Shown here piece after piece: positions 17,753-26,632 of a stretch of 64,000 bases of DNA (position 1 is its first letter; every line of letters starts with the position of its first letter). Made by a program: the position numbers and the translations under genes. The DNA lies in NCBI RefSeq assembly GCF_040822085.1, contig NZ_CP162006.1, positions 3,224,001 to 3,288,000 on the forward strand. The letters are read 5' to 3'. The notes under the pieces were generated by a model. The model had not been told where the DNA came from, ran no database searches, and worked only from the letters and a program-made list of their open reading frames with translations. This DNA comes from Rhodoferax sp. WC2427. Lineage in GTDB: Bacteria; Pseudomonadota; Gammaproteobacteria; Burkholderiales; Burkholderiaceae_C.

Positions 17753-17985
17753 GCCCGCACCCTTTGCGGCAGCGCGGCAACCTGCGCCTCGGCCTGGATT
17801 TCATCCTGGATCTGGTCCTGGATCAAGAGGCGGCACAGCTCCCCGTACTTCAGTTCCGGATGCAGCTCGCACATCATGCCAATGCGCAGCCAGTGCTCGG
17901 CCTGGGCGTTGATAGAGCGGCTTAAAGCGCCGCTGGCGATGCGCACGTTGGCGTGCATAGGTTCTGAGATTTTGACGAGGCCCAA
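17749..17985 (-). CDS. ParD-like antitoxin family protein
   Basis: A 78-aa ParD-like protein starting MGLVKISEPMHANVRIASGAL. This has the ribbon-helix-helix character, followed by SINAQAEHWLRIG and a helical tail LLIQDQIQDEIQAEAQV. The start is TTG at 17985 with GGAG five bases upstream. No ParE/RelE toxin follows; the coupled gene is map. An inverted repeat just upstream (17997-18022) is a likely autoregulatory site. Antitoxin function is by family only. Confidence 0.82.
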   Translation of the reverse strand: MGLVKISEPMHANVRIASGALSRSINAQAEHWLRIGMMCELHPELKYGELCRLLIQDQIQDEIQAEAQVAALPQRVRA

Positions 17986-17996
17986 GCTGACTCCAG

Positions 17997-18022
17997 TATA
18001 TGAAACGACTATGAATCATATA
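17997..18022. promoter_or_regulatory. Inverted repeat upstream of ParD-like gene
   Basis: TATATGA, 12 bases, TCATATA: a perfect 7-12-7 inverted repeat beginning 11 bp upstream of the TTG start. Ribbon-helix-helix antitoxins usually bind such sites at their own promoters. It lies between the divergent ParD-like and ahpC transcription units. Confidence 0.6.
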
Positions 18023-18073
18023 TTCTAACGCCTGCATGCTCGACCCGCCCGCGCAGCTGGCACCGATTGCTGC

Positions 18074-18150
18074 GGTTTTGATAGTTAAAAATAGGAGCTG
18101 CTCGCGCTGGTTCTATCAGCGCAAGCCCTCATTTTGGCTCCTGAAAATCG
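18074..18150 (+). repeat. Dispersed repeat copy in ahpC upstream region
   Basis: GCGGTTTTGATAGTTAAAAA, then TAGGAGCTGCTCGCGCTGG, then TTCTATCAGCGCAAG form a longer variant of the family. The rest of the 402-bp gap (17986-18387) holds the ParD-side operator, this repeat and the palindrome at 18295. The 61-codon open frame at 18036-18221 lies mostly in repeat sequence and is not considered a gene. Confidence 0.65.
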
Positions 18151-18294
18151 GGCTAAAAGTTTGGAACCGCCTCAACCCATATCTCTGGAAGCATCGCTTG
18201 CAGTACCGCGATCGGCTGTAGGCACTGGACGCTTACCCGCAGGGCGACCACAGCAGTCAATGGCTACTAAAACTATGGTGCAAATACAAATTAA

Positions 18295-18318
18295 CTATTA
18301 AATGAGTCTATTTAATAG
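18295..18318. promoter_or_regulatory. Perfect 9-bp palindrome upstream of ahpC
   Basis: CTATTAAAT, GAGTCT, ATTTAATAG form a perfect inverted repeat 70 bp upstream of the ahpC start, in an AT-rich promoter-like stretch with a further CTAT at 18320. OxyR sites use ATAG and CTAT blocks, and these tetramers recur here, but the canonical spacing of seven bases is not met. It is a candidate OxyR or other redox operator. Confidence 0.55.
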
Positions 18319-18387
18319 CCTATCATTCAGCGTGGTAGCCCATGCATACCGCATCCAGCCACTCACGTTTTTTTATAGGAAACCACC

Positions 18388-18951
18388 ATGTCCCTGATCA
18401 ATACCCAAGTCCAGCCTTTCAAGACCGAAGCCTTCCACAACGGCAAGTTCGTGACCGTCAGCGACGAGACGCTGAAGGGCAAATGGTCTGTGCTGATCTT
18501 CATGCCGGCGGCTTTCACCTTCAACTGCCCCACCGAAATCGAAGACGCGGCCGACAACTACGCCGAGTTCCAGAAAATGGGTGCCGAGGTCTACATCATC
18601 ACCACCGACACGCATTTCTCGCACAAGGTGTGGCACGAAACCTCGCCTGCCGTAGGCAAGGCCAAGTTCCCGCTGGTGGGCGACCCTACCCACACCCTGA
18701 CCAACGCGTTTGGCGTGCACATCCCTGAAGAAGGCCTGGCACTGCGCGGCACCTTCATCATCAACCCCGAGCTGGTGATCAAGACGGCCGAAATCCACTC
18801 CAACGAAATCGCCCGCGACGTGAAGGAAACCGTGCGCAAGCTGCGCGCTGCACAGTACACCGCCGCCCACCCCGGCCAGGTCTGCCCCGCCAAGTGGAAC
18901 GAAGGCGCAGCCGTGCTGACCCCTTCGATCGACCTCGTCGGCAAGATCTAA
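18388..18951 (+). CDS. ahpC: Alkyl hydroperoxide reductase subunit C (peroxiredoxin)
   Basis: A 187-aa typical 2-Cys peroxiredoxin that reduces H2O2 and organic peroxides in the cytoplasm. The peroxidatic Cys47 lies in AFTFNCPTE and the resolving Cys166 in [18 protein letters not shown] precedes the ATG. It is the first gene of the pair ahpC-ahpF. The FTFNC variant replaces the more common FTFVC. Confidence 0.97.
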   Translation: MSLINTQVQPFKTEAFHNGKFVTVSDETLKGKWSVLIFMPAAFTFNCPTEIEDAADNYAEFQKMGAEVYIITTDTHFSHKVWHETSPAVGKAKFPLVGDPTHTLTNAFGVHIPEEGLALRGTFIINPELVIKTAEIHSNEIARDVKETVRKLRAAQYTAAHPGQVCPAKWNEGAAVLTPSIDLVGKI

Positions 18952-19015
18952 ATCTGTAAAAACCCCGCTGCCGTTGGCTCACGAGGCCAGCGGTGGCATT
19001 GACCGAAAGAACACC

Positions 19016-20575
19016 ATGTTGGACGACAGCCTCAAGGCACAACTGAAGAGCTACCTGGAACGGGTCACAAAGCCGTTCGAGATAGTGGCATCGCTGGACG
19101 ACAGCAAAGGCGCGGCAGAGATGCGCGGCCTGCTGGAGGACATCATTGCGTTGTCCGACAAAATCACATTGAAGACCGATGGCACCGACGCACGCAAGCC
19201 ATCGTTCAGCCTCAACCGCATTGGCAGCCAGATGAGCTTGCGCTTTGCCGCCGTGCCCATGGGCCATGAATTCACCTCGCTGGTGCTGGCCCTGCTGTGG
19301 ACCGGCGGCCACCCGCCCAAGGTGGAGGCCGACGTGATCGAGAGCATCAAAGCGCTGGACGGCGACTTCAACTTCGAGGTCTACATGTCCCTCAGCTGCC
19401 ACAACTGCCCCGACGTGGTGCAGGCGCTGACGCTGATGTCGGTACTCAACCCCAAGGTCAAAACCGTCATCGTCGACGGCGCGCTGTACCAGGACGAGGT
19501 CAACGCCCGCGAAGTCATGGCCGTGCCCAGCATCTACCTGAACGGCAGCCACTTCGGCTCAGGCCGCATGACGGTGGAAGAAATCGTCACCAAGCTCGAC
19601 ACCGGCGCCGCCAACAAAGACGCGGCCCGGCTCTCGGCCAAGGCCCCCTATGACGTGCTGGTGGTCGGCGGAGGCCCCGCAGGCGCAGCAGCGGCGGTGT
19701 ACGCCGCCCGCAAGGGCATCCGCACCGGCATTGCCGCCGAGCGCTTTGGCGGCCAGGTGAACGACACCATGGCCATCGAGAACTTCATCTCCGTGCTGGA
19801 AACCGACGGCCCCAAGTTCGCCATGGGCCTGGACGCGCACGTCAAAGCCTACGGCGTGGATGTGATGAACCTGCAGCGCGGCGACAAGCTGATCCCGGCG
19901 GCTACGCCCGGCGGCCTGGTCGAGGTGCAGCTGGCCAACGGCGGTTCGCTCAAGTCCAAGACCGTGATCGTCACTACCGGCGCGCGCTGGCGCAACGTCA
20001 ACGTGCCCGGCGAACAAGAATACAAAAACAAGGGCGTGGCCTACTGCCCGCACTGCGACGGCCCGCTGTTCAAGGGCAAGCGCGTGGCGGTGATCGGCGG
20101 CGGAAACTCGGGTGTCGAGGCCGCCATCGACCTGGCTGGGCTGGTGGCGCATGTGACCCTGATCGAGTTTGGCGACGCGCTGCGCGCCGATGCCGTGCTG
20201 GTCAAGAAGCTGCACAGCCTGCCCAACGTCACCGTGCATGTATCGGCGCAGACCACCGAGCTGACCGGCGACGGCGGCAAGCTCAATGGCCTGACCTACA
20301 CCGACCGCGCTACCGGCGAGAGCCACCACATCGAACTGGAAGGCTGCTTCGTGCAGATCGGCCTGGTGCCCAACACCGAATGGCTCAAGGGCACGCTGGA
20401 ACTCAGCAAGCACGGCGAGATCATCGTGGACAACCGCGGCCAGACCTCGGTGCCCGGTGTGTTCGCCGCGGGCGACGCCACCACCGTGCCGTTCAAGCAG
20501 ATCATCATCGCCGCAGGCGACGGCGCCAAGGCAGCCCTGGGTGCATTTGACCACCTGATCCGCGCAGCCGCCTAA
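19016..20575 (+). CDS. ahpF: Alkyl hydroperoxide reductase subunit F
   Basis: A 519-aa FAD enzyme that passes electrons from NADH to AhpC. The N-terminal double thioredoxin-fold domain carries Cys128 and Cys131 (SLSCHNCPD). Then come the FAD motif [16 protein letters not shown] (about 217-232), the redox motif YCPHCDGP, and the NAD motif [10 protein letters not shown]. The start ATG 19016 (MLDDSLK) lies 64 bp downstream of ahpC. Full-length, with all redox Cys present. Confidence 0.97.
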   Translation: MLDDSLKAQLKSYLERVTKPFEIVASLDDSKGAAEMRGLLEDIIALSDKITLKTDGTDARKPSFSLNRIGSQMSLRFAAVPMGHEFTSLVLALLWTGGHPPKVEADVIESIKALDGDFNFEVYMSLSCHNCPDVVQALTLMSVLNPKVKTVIVDGALYQDEVNAREVMAVPSIYLNGSHFGSGRMTVEEIVTKLDTGAANKDAARLSAKAPYDVLVVGGGPAGAAAAVYAARKGIRTGIAAERFGGQVNDTMAIENFISVLETDGPKFAMGLDAHVKAYGVDVMNLQRGDKLIPAATPGGLVEVQLANGGSLKSKTVIVTTGARWRNVNVPGEQEYKNKGVAYCPHCDGPLFKGKRVAVIGGGNSGVEAAIDLAGLVAHVTLIEFGDALRADAVLVKKLHSLPNVTVHVSAQTTELTGDGGKLNGLTYTDRATGESHHIELEGCFVQIGLVPNTEWLKGTLELSKHGEIIVDNRGQTSVPGVFAAGDATTVPFKQIIIAAGDGAKAALGAFDHLIRAAA

Positions 20576-20604
20576 GGCGACTGAGGAGCCTAGCTGCGCG
20601 CCGG

Positions 20605-21213
20605 TCAATACGGCAATTGAAAGCCGTTACGACCGGCGTTGATGCGGATGGCGGTGGGCTTGCCGTCCAGTTCCCGGGCCGACAGCGACACGCTGGCCCC
20701 GGCCACCAGCAGGCTGCGGTCGCCCGGGCGGAAGGTGACGATGGGCGCATCGACGGGCACCACAATGGCCCGTGCACCGTCCTTGTACTTCAGCTGCAGC
20801 GTGCGGCCCGTGGGCGAGGCCGCCACATCGGCCACCGTGGCATTGGTCATGGTGCTTTGCGGCTGCAGGTCAAACGGGCGGTGGCCCTCGCCCGCGCCGC
20901 GGGCGGATTCGGGGAACACGGTGACCGCAATCGCGCGCTCGGTGCCATCGGCCTGCGGCATGGCGGCGGTGCCGATGAAGCTGCCCGGCTGGATGTCGGC
21001 CAGCGCAATCGGATACACCTCGGACACCACCAGATTCGCGGGCAATGCCAGCACCACCACCTCGCCGCCACGGACCTGGACGGTCAGGGTATCGGTGGTC
21101 ACGCTTTGCACCGTGCCGCGCAGGCGCAGGGTGGGCGGTGCCGTCTGGGCGGCAGCCAGGCTGGCCGCTAAACACAGGGCCAGGGCCGCAGTGCGGCGTG
21201 TCATCAACATCAT
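20605..21213 (-). CDS. Exported protein of unknown function
   Basis: About 202 aa, starting MMLMTRRTAALALCLAASLAAAQ with a clear signal peptide (cut near AAAQ). The mature protein is beta-rich: LRLRGTVQSVTTDTLTVQVRGG opens like the OB-type repeats of DUF5666-like proteins, and a second half has VTFRPGDRSLLVAGASVSL. Function unknown. The frame extends to a TTG at 21231, but the ATG at 21213 is preferred. Convergent with ahpF. Confidence 0.7.
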   Translation of the reverse strand: MMLMTRRTAALALCLAASLAAAQTAPPTLRLRGTVQSVTTDTLTVQVRGGEVVVLALPANLVVSEVYPIALADIQPGSFIGTAAMPQADGTERAIAVTVFPESARGAGEGHRPFDLQPQSTMTNATVADVAASPTGRTLQLKYKDGARAIVVPVDAPIVTFRPGDRSLLVAGASVSLSARELDGKPTAIRINAGRNGFQLPY

Positions 21214-21273
21214 GGGAAATCGCTTCGGCAAAGTGGAGCGACCAGTCTATCGGCGTGGTGTAAAGCCGCCGGG

Positions 21274-21783
21274 TTACAGGGGCTCTCGCTGCTCCATCAG
21301 GCGCTGCAAGGTGCACTGCAGCACCCGGGCATCGCTGCTGGCGCGGTGGCGCTGCAAACCCAGTTCGCCGCTGACCTGCTGCTTCACATCGTGCCAGCGC
21401 GCGGCCTCGTCATCGCTGAGCAGGGAGCGCAGGTTTTCCAGCTTGAAATACGGGCTCAGGTCGACCGCTTCGAACAGGGCACCGATCCAGGTGAAGTCGT
21501 TGGCCCAGCCATCGGAATACACGGTCTGGCCCCGCAGGCGGGTGTTGAGCAGGTGCGCCACGTCCAGCGCCGAGCGGCCCACTTTTTCAGCCAGTGCGCG
21601 GCTGATGTGGTGCAGCTTTTCGGCCTCGGGGTCCCAGTGCACCCAGTCGGGTTCGGGCCGGATCAGGGTGCAAAACGATTGGCCGTCCGGCAGGATGCAC
21701 CCAACTTCGATCGGGTAACTGCGCCGACCAAAGCCCGAGGCCTCGATATCGAGCACGGCGGGCATGGTAGTGGTGCAAAACAT
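21274..21783 (-). CDS. DEDDh-type 3'-5' exonuclease-like protein
   Basis: A 169-aa RNase H-fold exonuclease. Acidic metal ligands are visible: Asp12 and Glu14 (VLDIEASGFG), an Asp in SDGWANDFTWI, and His with Asp in HRASSDARVL at the C-terminus, the exonuclease III layout. Small members act on DNA or RNA ends; the substrate is unknown here. Start either 21783 or the Met at 21765. A perfect palindrome (CATGTAA-CCACT-TTACATG, 21781-21799) overlaps the first start. Confidence 0.78.
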   Translation of the reverse strand: MFCTTTMPAVLDIEASGFGRRSYPIEVGCILPDGQSFCTLIRPEPDWVHWDPEAEKLHHISRALAEKVGRSALDVAHLLNTRLRGQTVYSDGWANDFTWIGALFEAVDLSPYFKLENLRSLLSDDEAARWHDVKQQVSGELGLQRHRASSDARVLQCTLQRLMEQREPL

Positions 21784-21799
21784 GTAACCACTTTACATG
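21781..21799. promoter_or_regulatory. Palindrome overlapping exonuclease start
   Basis: A perfect 7-5-7 inverted repeat (CATGTAA, CCACT, TTACATG) whose first CAT is the start codon at 21783 on the minus strand. It could be a repressor site or an mRNA hairpin covering the start. If the true start is 21765, it lies in the leader. Confidence 0.4.
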
Positions 21800-21972
21800 G
21801 CTTGCCCGCCGGGTCAATCCTTTTAGCGCTTTGCGAATGCCTATCACGCGTGTTCGCACTCAGACCCCGAAAGTGGGGCTATCGCCGCGCATTTTTTGAT
21901 TTACCGGCTGGCGTCGCCGACAATGCGCGCTAACGCAATCTTGCGACCACACATTCACAAAGGACAGCCACC

Positions 21973-22449
21973 ATGAAGGGCGACATCCAAGTCATCGCGC
22001 ATCTGCAAGCGCAACTCAAAAACGAGCTCACCGCCATCAACCAGTACTTCCTGCACTACCGCATGTACAAACACTGGGGCCTGGACAAGCTGGCGAAGAA
22101 AGAATACGAGGAATCCATCGGCGAAATGAAGCACGCCGACAAGCTGATGGACCGCATCTTCATGCTCGACGGCCTGCCCAACCTGCAAGACCTGGCCAAG
22201 ATTTTGGTGGGTGAAGACGTGCCCGAGTGCCTGGCATGCGACCTGAAGGCCGAACAAGGTGCCCAGGCCACCATCAAGGACGGCATCGCCCACTGCGAAG
22301 CCGTGCGCGACTACGTCTCCCGCGACCTGCTGCAAGGCATCCTGGACGACACCGAAGAGCACATCGACTTCCTGGAAACCCAGATCGATTTGCTGGGCAA
22401 GGTCGGTATCCAGAACTACCTGCAAAGCCAGATGGGCGAGCTGGCCTAA
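21973..22449 (+). CDS. bfr: Bacterioferritin with Thr at ferroxidase position 127
   Basis: A 158-aa four-helix iron-storage protein, the same length and numbering as E. coli Bfr. Heme ligand Met52 is present. Ferroxidase ligands Glu18, Glu51, His54, Glu94 and His130 are present, but residue 127, Glu in E. coli, is Thr (LDDTEEH). Acidic residues at 128 and 129 might compensate. AAAGGAC lies before the ATG, and a strong terminator follows. Transcribed as a single gene, downstream of the ahp region. Confidence 0.96.
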   Translation: MKGDIQVIAHLQAQLKNELTAINQYFLHYRMYKHWGLDKLAKKEYEESIGEMKHADKLMDRIFMLDGLPNLQDLAKILVGEDVPECLACDLKAEQGAQATIKDGIAHCEAVRDYVSRDLLQGILDDTEEHIDFLETQIDLLGKVGIQNYLQSQMGELA

Positions 22450-22470
22450 GCCCTCCCCTGCTGCCGCGCA

Positions 22471-22507
22471 TAGCGACTAGGCGTTCAGTCTAGTCGCTAT
22501 TTTTTTG
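22471..22507 (+). terminator. Intrinsic terminator of bfr
   Basis: A perfect 10-bp stem (TAGCGACTAG with CTAGTCGCTA, 9-base loop) followed by seven T residues, 21 bp after the bfr stop. Confidence 0.92.
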
Positions 22508-22545
22508 CTAGCTTCTTACGCTTATGGATATTGAGCTGCAGGGCT
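22500..22545 (+). repeat. Dispersed repeat following the bfr terminator
   Basis: TTTTTGCTAGCTTCTTACGC then TTATGGATATTGAGCTGCAG. The repeat begins within the T-tract of the bfr terminator and ends at the stop of the convergent acetyltransferase gene. Confidence 0.65.
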
Positions 22546-23095
22546 ATTCTGCATAATTTTTACGTGCCAAACGGTACAGATGGTGCAGGCGCAATGCGTG
22601 GCCTTCGGGCACCTGGGGGTGTTCGAACGTGCCGGATGCCTGCATGCCCAGGCGCTCCATCACGGCGCGGGAGCGCAGGTTGGGCACGGCGGTGAACGAC
22701 ACGATTTCGGCCAGGCCGAGGCGGTGGAATCCGAAATGCAGGGCGGCCCTGGCGGCCTCGGAGGCCAAGCCTTGGCCCCAGTAGGGCTGGGCCAAACGCC
22801 AGCCGATTTCTACGCAGGGTGAAAACGGCAACATTGGCGACGGCACGTGCAGGCCCACAAAACCGATGAACTGCTGCGTCTCTTTCAGTTCCGCCGCCCA
22901 AAAACCCCAGCCCCGCTCCTCGATCAACGCCTCGCAGATACCGGCCATGTGGTCGCTCTCGGCGCGGGAGCGCACCGCCGGGAAGAACTCCATGACCTGC
23001 GGGTCGGCATTCAGCGCGGCGAACGGGGCCCGGTCCTGCGGCAGCCATTGGCGCAGCCGCAGACGGGGCGTTTCCAAGGCGATGGGTTCAGGCAT
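22544..23095 (-). CDS. GNAT family N-acetyltransferase (RimJ/RimL type)
   Basis: A 183-aa acetyl-CoA-dependent N-acetyltransferase. It opens IALETPRLRLRQWLPQDRAP, typical of the RimJ/RimL/Acetyltransf_3 group. It continues with EIGWRLAQPYWGQGLASEAARA, containing the acetyl-CoA pyrophosphate loop (Y-W-G-Q-G-L-A), and VPNLRSRAVMERLGMQ. Targets of this group are protein N-termini or small amines; none can be assigned. A single gene between repeats. Confidence 0.87.
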   Translation of the reverse strand: MPEPIALETPRLRLRQWLPQDRAPFAALNADPQVMEFFPAVRSRAESDHMAGICEALIEERGWGFWAAELKETQQFIGFVGLHVPSPMLPFSPCVEIGWRLAQPYWGQGLASEAARAALHFGFHRLGLAEIVSFTAVPNLRSRAVMERLGMQASGTFEHPQVPEGHALRLHHLYRLARKNYAE

Positions 23096-23100
23096 GGTGG

Positions 23101-23166
23101 TTTTGAATTGCTACGTAAATAATGGCTTCTCACGCCCTAACCATAGGCGCAAGAGGCCAATTTTCT
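23101..23166 (+). repeat. Dispersed repeat between acetyltransferase and yhaN genes
   Basis: AATGGCTTCTCACGCCCTAA then CCATAGGCGCAAGAGGCCAA, with TTTTCTATAA at its end. The copy fills the gap between the acetyltransferase start and the 3' end of the YhaN gene. Confidence 0.7.
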
Positions 23167-26100
23167 ATAAATGGTGCACCGCCAGCTGTCCTGCGGGCAG
23201 CGCCGCCTGCCCGACCTGCACCAGGTGCTGGTGGTGGGTGAACAGCAGCACCTGGCCGCCCTGGGCGAAGCGGGCCAGGGCCTGGAAGATGTGGGTGGCG
23301 CGGGTGTCGTCGCTGGTCATGAGCACGTCGTCCAGCACCAGGGGCATGGCGGGGCCGTTGCCACCATCACCACGCTGCAGTTCCAGCGCGGCCAGGCGCA
23401 GGGCCAGGTAGAGCTGGTCGGCGGTGCCTTCGCTCATGGCCTCGATACCGATCAGGCGGCCATCCAGCCCTTCGGCCTGCAGCACGGGGCGCTCGGCCGA
23501 CGTGTCCACCACCAGCCTGGGGTAGCGGCCGCCGGTGACGATGCCGAAATACTCGGAGGCCAGCCGCACCATGGGGGCCTGGGCGCGTTCGCGAAAGCGC
23601 TTCAGGGCTTCTTGCAGCAGGCTGTCGGCCAGGCGCAGCTGCATCCAGGGCGGCACGGCGGCGCGCAGGCGGGCCACGGCGGATTCCATCTGTTCGCGGG
23701 CTTCGGCTGCGGCGGCCGAGGTGTCGATGGCGTCCAGCGCCTGGCGGGCGGTGTGAACGCTGGCGCTGGCGCTGGCGATATCGGACTCTAGCTGCGTGGC
23801 CTGGGTGTCCAGGGCGGCGCGTTCGGCGTCCAGGTCCACCGCGTCGCGCCCGGCCACTTCGGCGCGCAGATCGGCCAGCGGGCGGGTGGTGGCCAGGTGC
23901 AGCTGGGCGTTCAGCTCGCGCAGTCTGTCCTGCAGCGTGCGCTGGGTGGCGGAGCGGTCTTCCGCCCCGGGCAGCGCCGCCGGGTCGTCCACCCCGGCCG
24001 CCGCGCACAGGCCCTGCAATTGGGCCTGGCTGGCCGCGATGCGTTGCTGGGCGGCGGCGTGCTGCTGCTCGGCGGCGGCCAGGCGACGTTCAACATCGCT
24101 GGCTTGCTGGGCATGGGCCTGGGCCCGGGCCAGGCGGGCCTGGAGGCGGTCGGCAAAGTCGTCGGTGTGCGCCACGGGCGGCTCGCCCAGCAGCGCGGCC
24201 AGCGCCTGCGCCTGGGCCTGGACACCGTCGGCGCGGGCCTGGTGCTGGGCGATGGCCTCGGTGCGGCGGGTCTGGGCCGCGTGGGCGGCCTCCAGCGCGG
24301 CCAGCTCGGCGAGCCGGGCCTTGGTGGCGGCGGCGCTGCTGGAGGCGGGCAGAAACAGGCGGGTGGTCCAGGCGGTGTGGGCCGCCAGCGCGGTGGCCAG
24401 GGCGGCCTGGTGCGTGGCGAGCTGGCGCTGCAGGCTGGCGTGCTCGGCCCGCCGGGTTTCGCGCAGCTGGGTTTCGGCGCGGGCCTGGGCGGTGGCCTCC
24501 TGGGCGGTGCGCAGCCAGCTGCTGGCCTGGGCGACCAGGCCCGCGCCGGTGGCCGGGCAGCCCGCCGCGTGCAGGGCGTGGGCCAGGGCCTCGGTACGGG
24601 TGTGGACAGCCTGGGCGGCATCGGCCTGTTCGCGCTGCAGCTGGAGCTGGCGCTCGCATAGTTCCAGCGCGGCGGCGCGCTGGGCCTGCCATTCGCGCAG
24701 GGCGGCGGGCGGGTGCGGGGGCAGGTGGGCGTCGGCCAGGGTCTGGAGCCAGTCGCGCTGCTGCTGGCTGGCCTGGACGGCGGCGTCGGCCAACTGCTGG
24801 GCGATGGCGTGGCGGCGGGTGTCGGCCTCGGCGATGCGCTGCGCGCACTCGGCGGCCTGGGCGGCGCGCTCTGCGCCTTCGCGCAGCAGGTCGGCCTGGC
24901 GGTCGGCTTCGGTCTGGGCGGGTTCGAACGCAGCCAGGGTGGCGGGCGAAGCGGCGGCGTGTCCGTAGGCTTGCTTCACGTCTTGCCAGCGGGCCTCGCG
25001 TTGCGCGCGGGCGGCTTGCAGGCTGTGGGCGGTGACGATTTCGCCCACGGCGGCCAGCTGCTGTTGGCGGTGCTGCTGGGTGCTGAGTTCGCGCTGCAGG
25101 TCGGCATCGTCCTTGCGCAAAGCCTCCCGCTGCAGCACCGCATCGGCCTGGGCTTTTTCGGCCTGGGCAATGTCGGCCAGCAGCAGCGGGCGGGCTGCGT
25201 GCAGGGCGGCGACGCTTGGCAGGCGCAGCTCGGCCAGCGCGCGCTGGATGCGCTGGTCCAGGGCCTCCAGCGCGCGCTGGGCTTCGGCCTGGCGCTGGGG
25301 GGTGTCGCCCAGGGCCAGGGCATGCTGCAGGGCCGACTCGACCGCCGCCAATGGCTCCGGGGGCACCGCACGGTGCTCCTGCGCGGTGTGGGCCAGCTGT
25401 GCGTCGAGTTGGGCCAGGCGTTCCTGCTGCTGGGCCAGCGCCTGGGTGTGGCGGGCCAGGCTGTCTTGCAATTCGTCCAGCGCCACGCGGTCGGTGGGGC
25501 CGGGCACGGCGGCCAGTACCTCCTGCAGGCTGGCGCCAGGGTGGATGCGCCGGGCCATGTCGGCCAATACGGCGGCGCCCTGCCCGGCCTGGGTCTGCAG
25601 TTGCAACTGCTCGGCGTGCTGCTGGCGGACGATTGCGCAGGCCTGCACCAGGCGCTCGATGGCGGGAGCGTGGGCGACCAGGGCGGGCTCCAGCACCAGT
25701 GCCTGCCGGGCCTGGGCGCAGGCGGCCTGCTCGGCCTGGGCGGCCTGCCGCTGCTCGTTGGCGGTGCGCAGACTGTGCTGGGCGGCCAGGCGCTGCTCGC
25801 GTGCATCGGGCGGCAGCAAATGAATGGCATTTTCGGCCTCTAGTGCCGATTGGATAAGCGTGAGCTGCTGCAATAACGGTAGCACGGCGCGCAGCTCGGT
25901 CAGGGTGTGGATGCGTTTGCGCAGGGCCGTCAACTGGTCTTGCAGGCTGCGGAGCTGGTCGGTGGCGGCATCCACGGCGCGCTGGCGGTCCTTCCACTCG
26001 GCGGGGCGGGTCAGTGCGGCTTTGAAGGCGGCTTTGTGTTCGTCGATCTGGCGCAGGGCTTCGGGGATGGTGGCCTGGGTGGCGCGCGGGCTGTAGTAGC

Positions 26101-26632
26101 TTTTGGCATCGTCCTGCAGACGGGCCAGCAGGGCCTTGATGCCTTGCAGCCCGGCGCTGGCCTCGAACAGGGCGGCACCGAGTTCGCCCTCGCCTTTGAG
26201 CAGCTCTTCGCCGCCTTTGCGCAGGCGGGCGTGGTCCAGGCCAAAGCTGCGCTCGAAGGCGGCGCGGTCCATGCCGCCGGTGAGGGCCTGGGCCACGGCG
26301 GCGCTGACGGGCGTGGCCAGCGGCTGGCCGGTGGCCGGGTCGGCCTGGGTCAGCGGGTCCTTGTTTTTTTTGCGGCGGGCCACGGCCACCGGTTGGCCGC
26401 TGGCGTCTTCCAGCACCGCGGTAAGCAGCAGCTTGGGGCTGTCGTGCACAAAGTTGTCGGCGCTGCGCACCGGGATGCCAAAGCGCAGGTCGGCCATCGC
26501 GCGCAGGGCCGAGGATTTACCGGCTTCGTTGGGGCCAAAAACCAGGTGGATGCCCGCCGGGGTAGCGCTGAAATCCAGCAGCTTGTCGGTGAACGGGCCA
26601 AAGGCCGACAGGTAGAGTTTTTGCAGTTTCAT
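23165..26632 (-). CDS. YhaN-family SMC/SbcC-like ATPase
   Basis: A 1155-aa AAA protein of the RecF/SMC type. The N-terminus MKLQKLYLSAFGPFTDK leads to Walker A GPNEAGKSS (33-41). A long Ala/Gln-rich coiled-coil middle follows. The C-terminal lobe has LYLALRLAALEL (signature area), Walker B PLVLDDVLM and the switch FTHHQH. No zinc-hook CxxC was found at the apex, which separates it from SbcC/Rad50. The start overlaps the stop of the upstream phosphoesterase gene (ATGA). The pair should form a nuclease complex acting on DNA ends. Confidence 0.9.
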   Translation of the reverse strand: MKLQKLYLSAFGPFTDKLLDFSATPAGIHLVFGPNEAGKSSALRAMADLRFGIPVRSADNFVHDSPKLLLTAVLEDASGQPVAVARRKKNKDPLTQADPATGQPLATPVSAAVAQALTGGMDRAAFERSFGLDHARLRKGGEELLKGEGELGAALFEASAGLQGIKALLARLQDDAKSYYSPRATQATIPEALRQIDEHKAAFKAALTRPAEWKDRQRAVDAATDQLRSLQDQLTALRKRIHTLTELRAVLPLLQQLTLIQSALEAENAIHLLPPDAREQRLAAQHSLRTANEQRQAAQAEQAACAQARQALVLEPALVAHAPAIERLVQACAIVRQQHAEQLQLQTQAGQGAAVLADMARRIHPGASLQEVLAAVPGPTDRVALDELQDSLARHTQALAQQQERLAQLDAQLAHTAQEHRAVPPEPLAAVESALQHALALGDTPQRQAEAQRALEALDQRIQRALAELRLPSVAALHAARPLLLADIAQAEKAQADAVLQREALRKDDADLQRELSTQQHRQQQLAAVGEIVTAHSLQAARAQREARWQDVKQAYGHAAASPATLAAFEPAQTEADRQADLLREGAERAAQAAECAQRIAEADTRRHAIAQQLADAAVQASQQQRDWLQTLADAHLPPHPPAALREWQAQRAAALELCERQLQLQREQADAAQAVHTRTEALAHALHAAGCPATGAGLVAQASSWLRTAQEATAQARAETQLRETRRAEHASLQRQLATHQAALATALAAHTAWTTRLFLPASSSAAATKARLAELAALEAAHAAQTRRTEAIAQHQARADGVQAQAQALAALLGEPPVAHTDDFADRLQARLARAQAHAQQASDVERRLAAAEQQHAAAQQRIAASQAQLQGLCAAAGVDDPAALPGAEDRSATQRTLQDRLRELNAQLHLATTRPLADLRAEVAGRDAVDLDAERAALDTQATQLESDIASASASVHTARQALDAIDTSAAAAEAREQMESAVARLRAAVPPWMQLRLADSLLQEALKRFRERAQAPMVRLASEYFGIVTGGRYPRLVVDTSAERPVLQAEGLDGRLIGIEAMSEGTADQLYLALRLAALELQRGDGGNGPAMPLVLDDVLMTSDDTRATHIFQALARFAQGGQVLLFTHHQHLVQVGQAALPAGQLAVHHL

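Noticed and set aside
18036..18221. 61-residue open frame upstream of ahpC
   Set aside because: Most of it is a dispersed repeat copy, and its translation has no family resemblance.
23796..24968. 390-codon open frame on the plus strand
   Set aside because: Low-complexity Ala/Arg/Ser/Trp translation, entirely antisense to the YhaN coiled-coil region.
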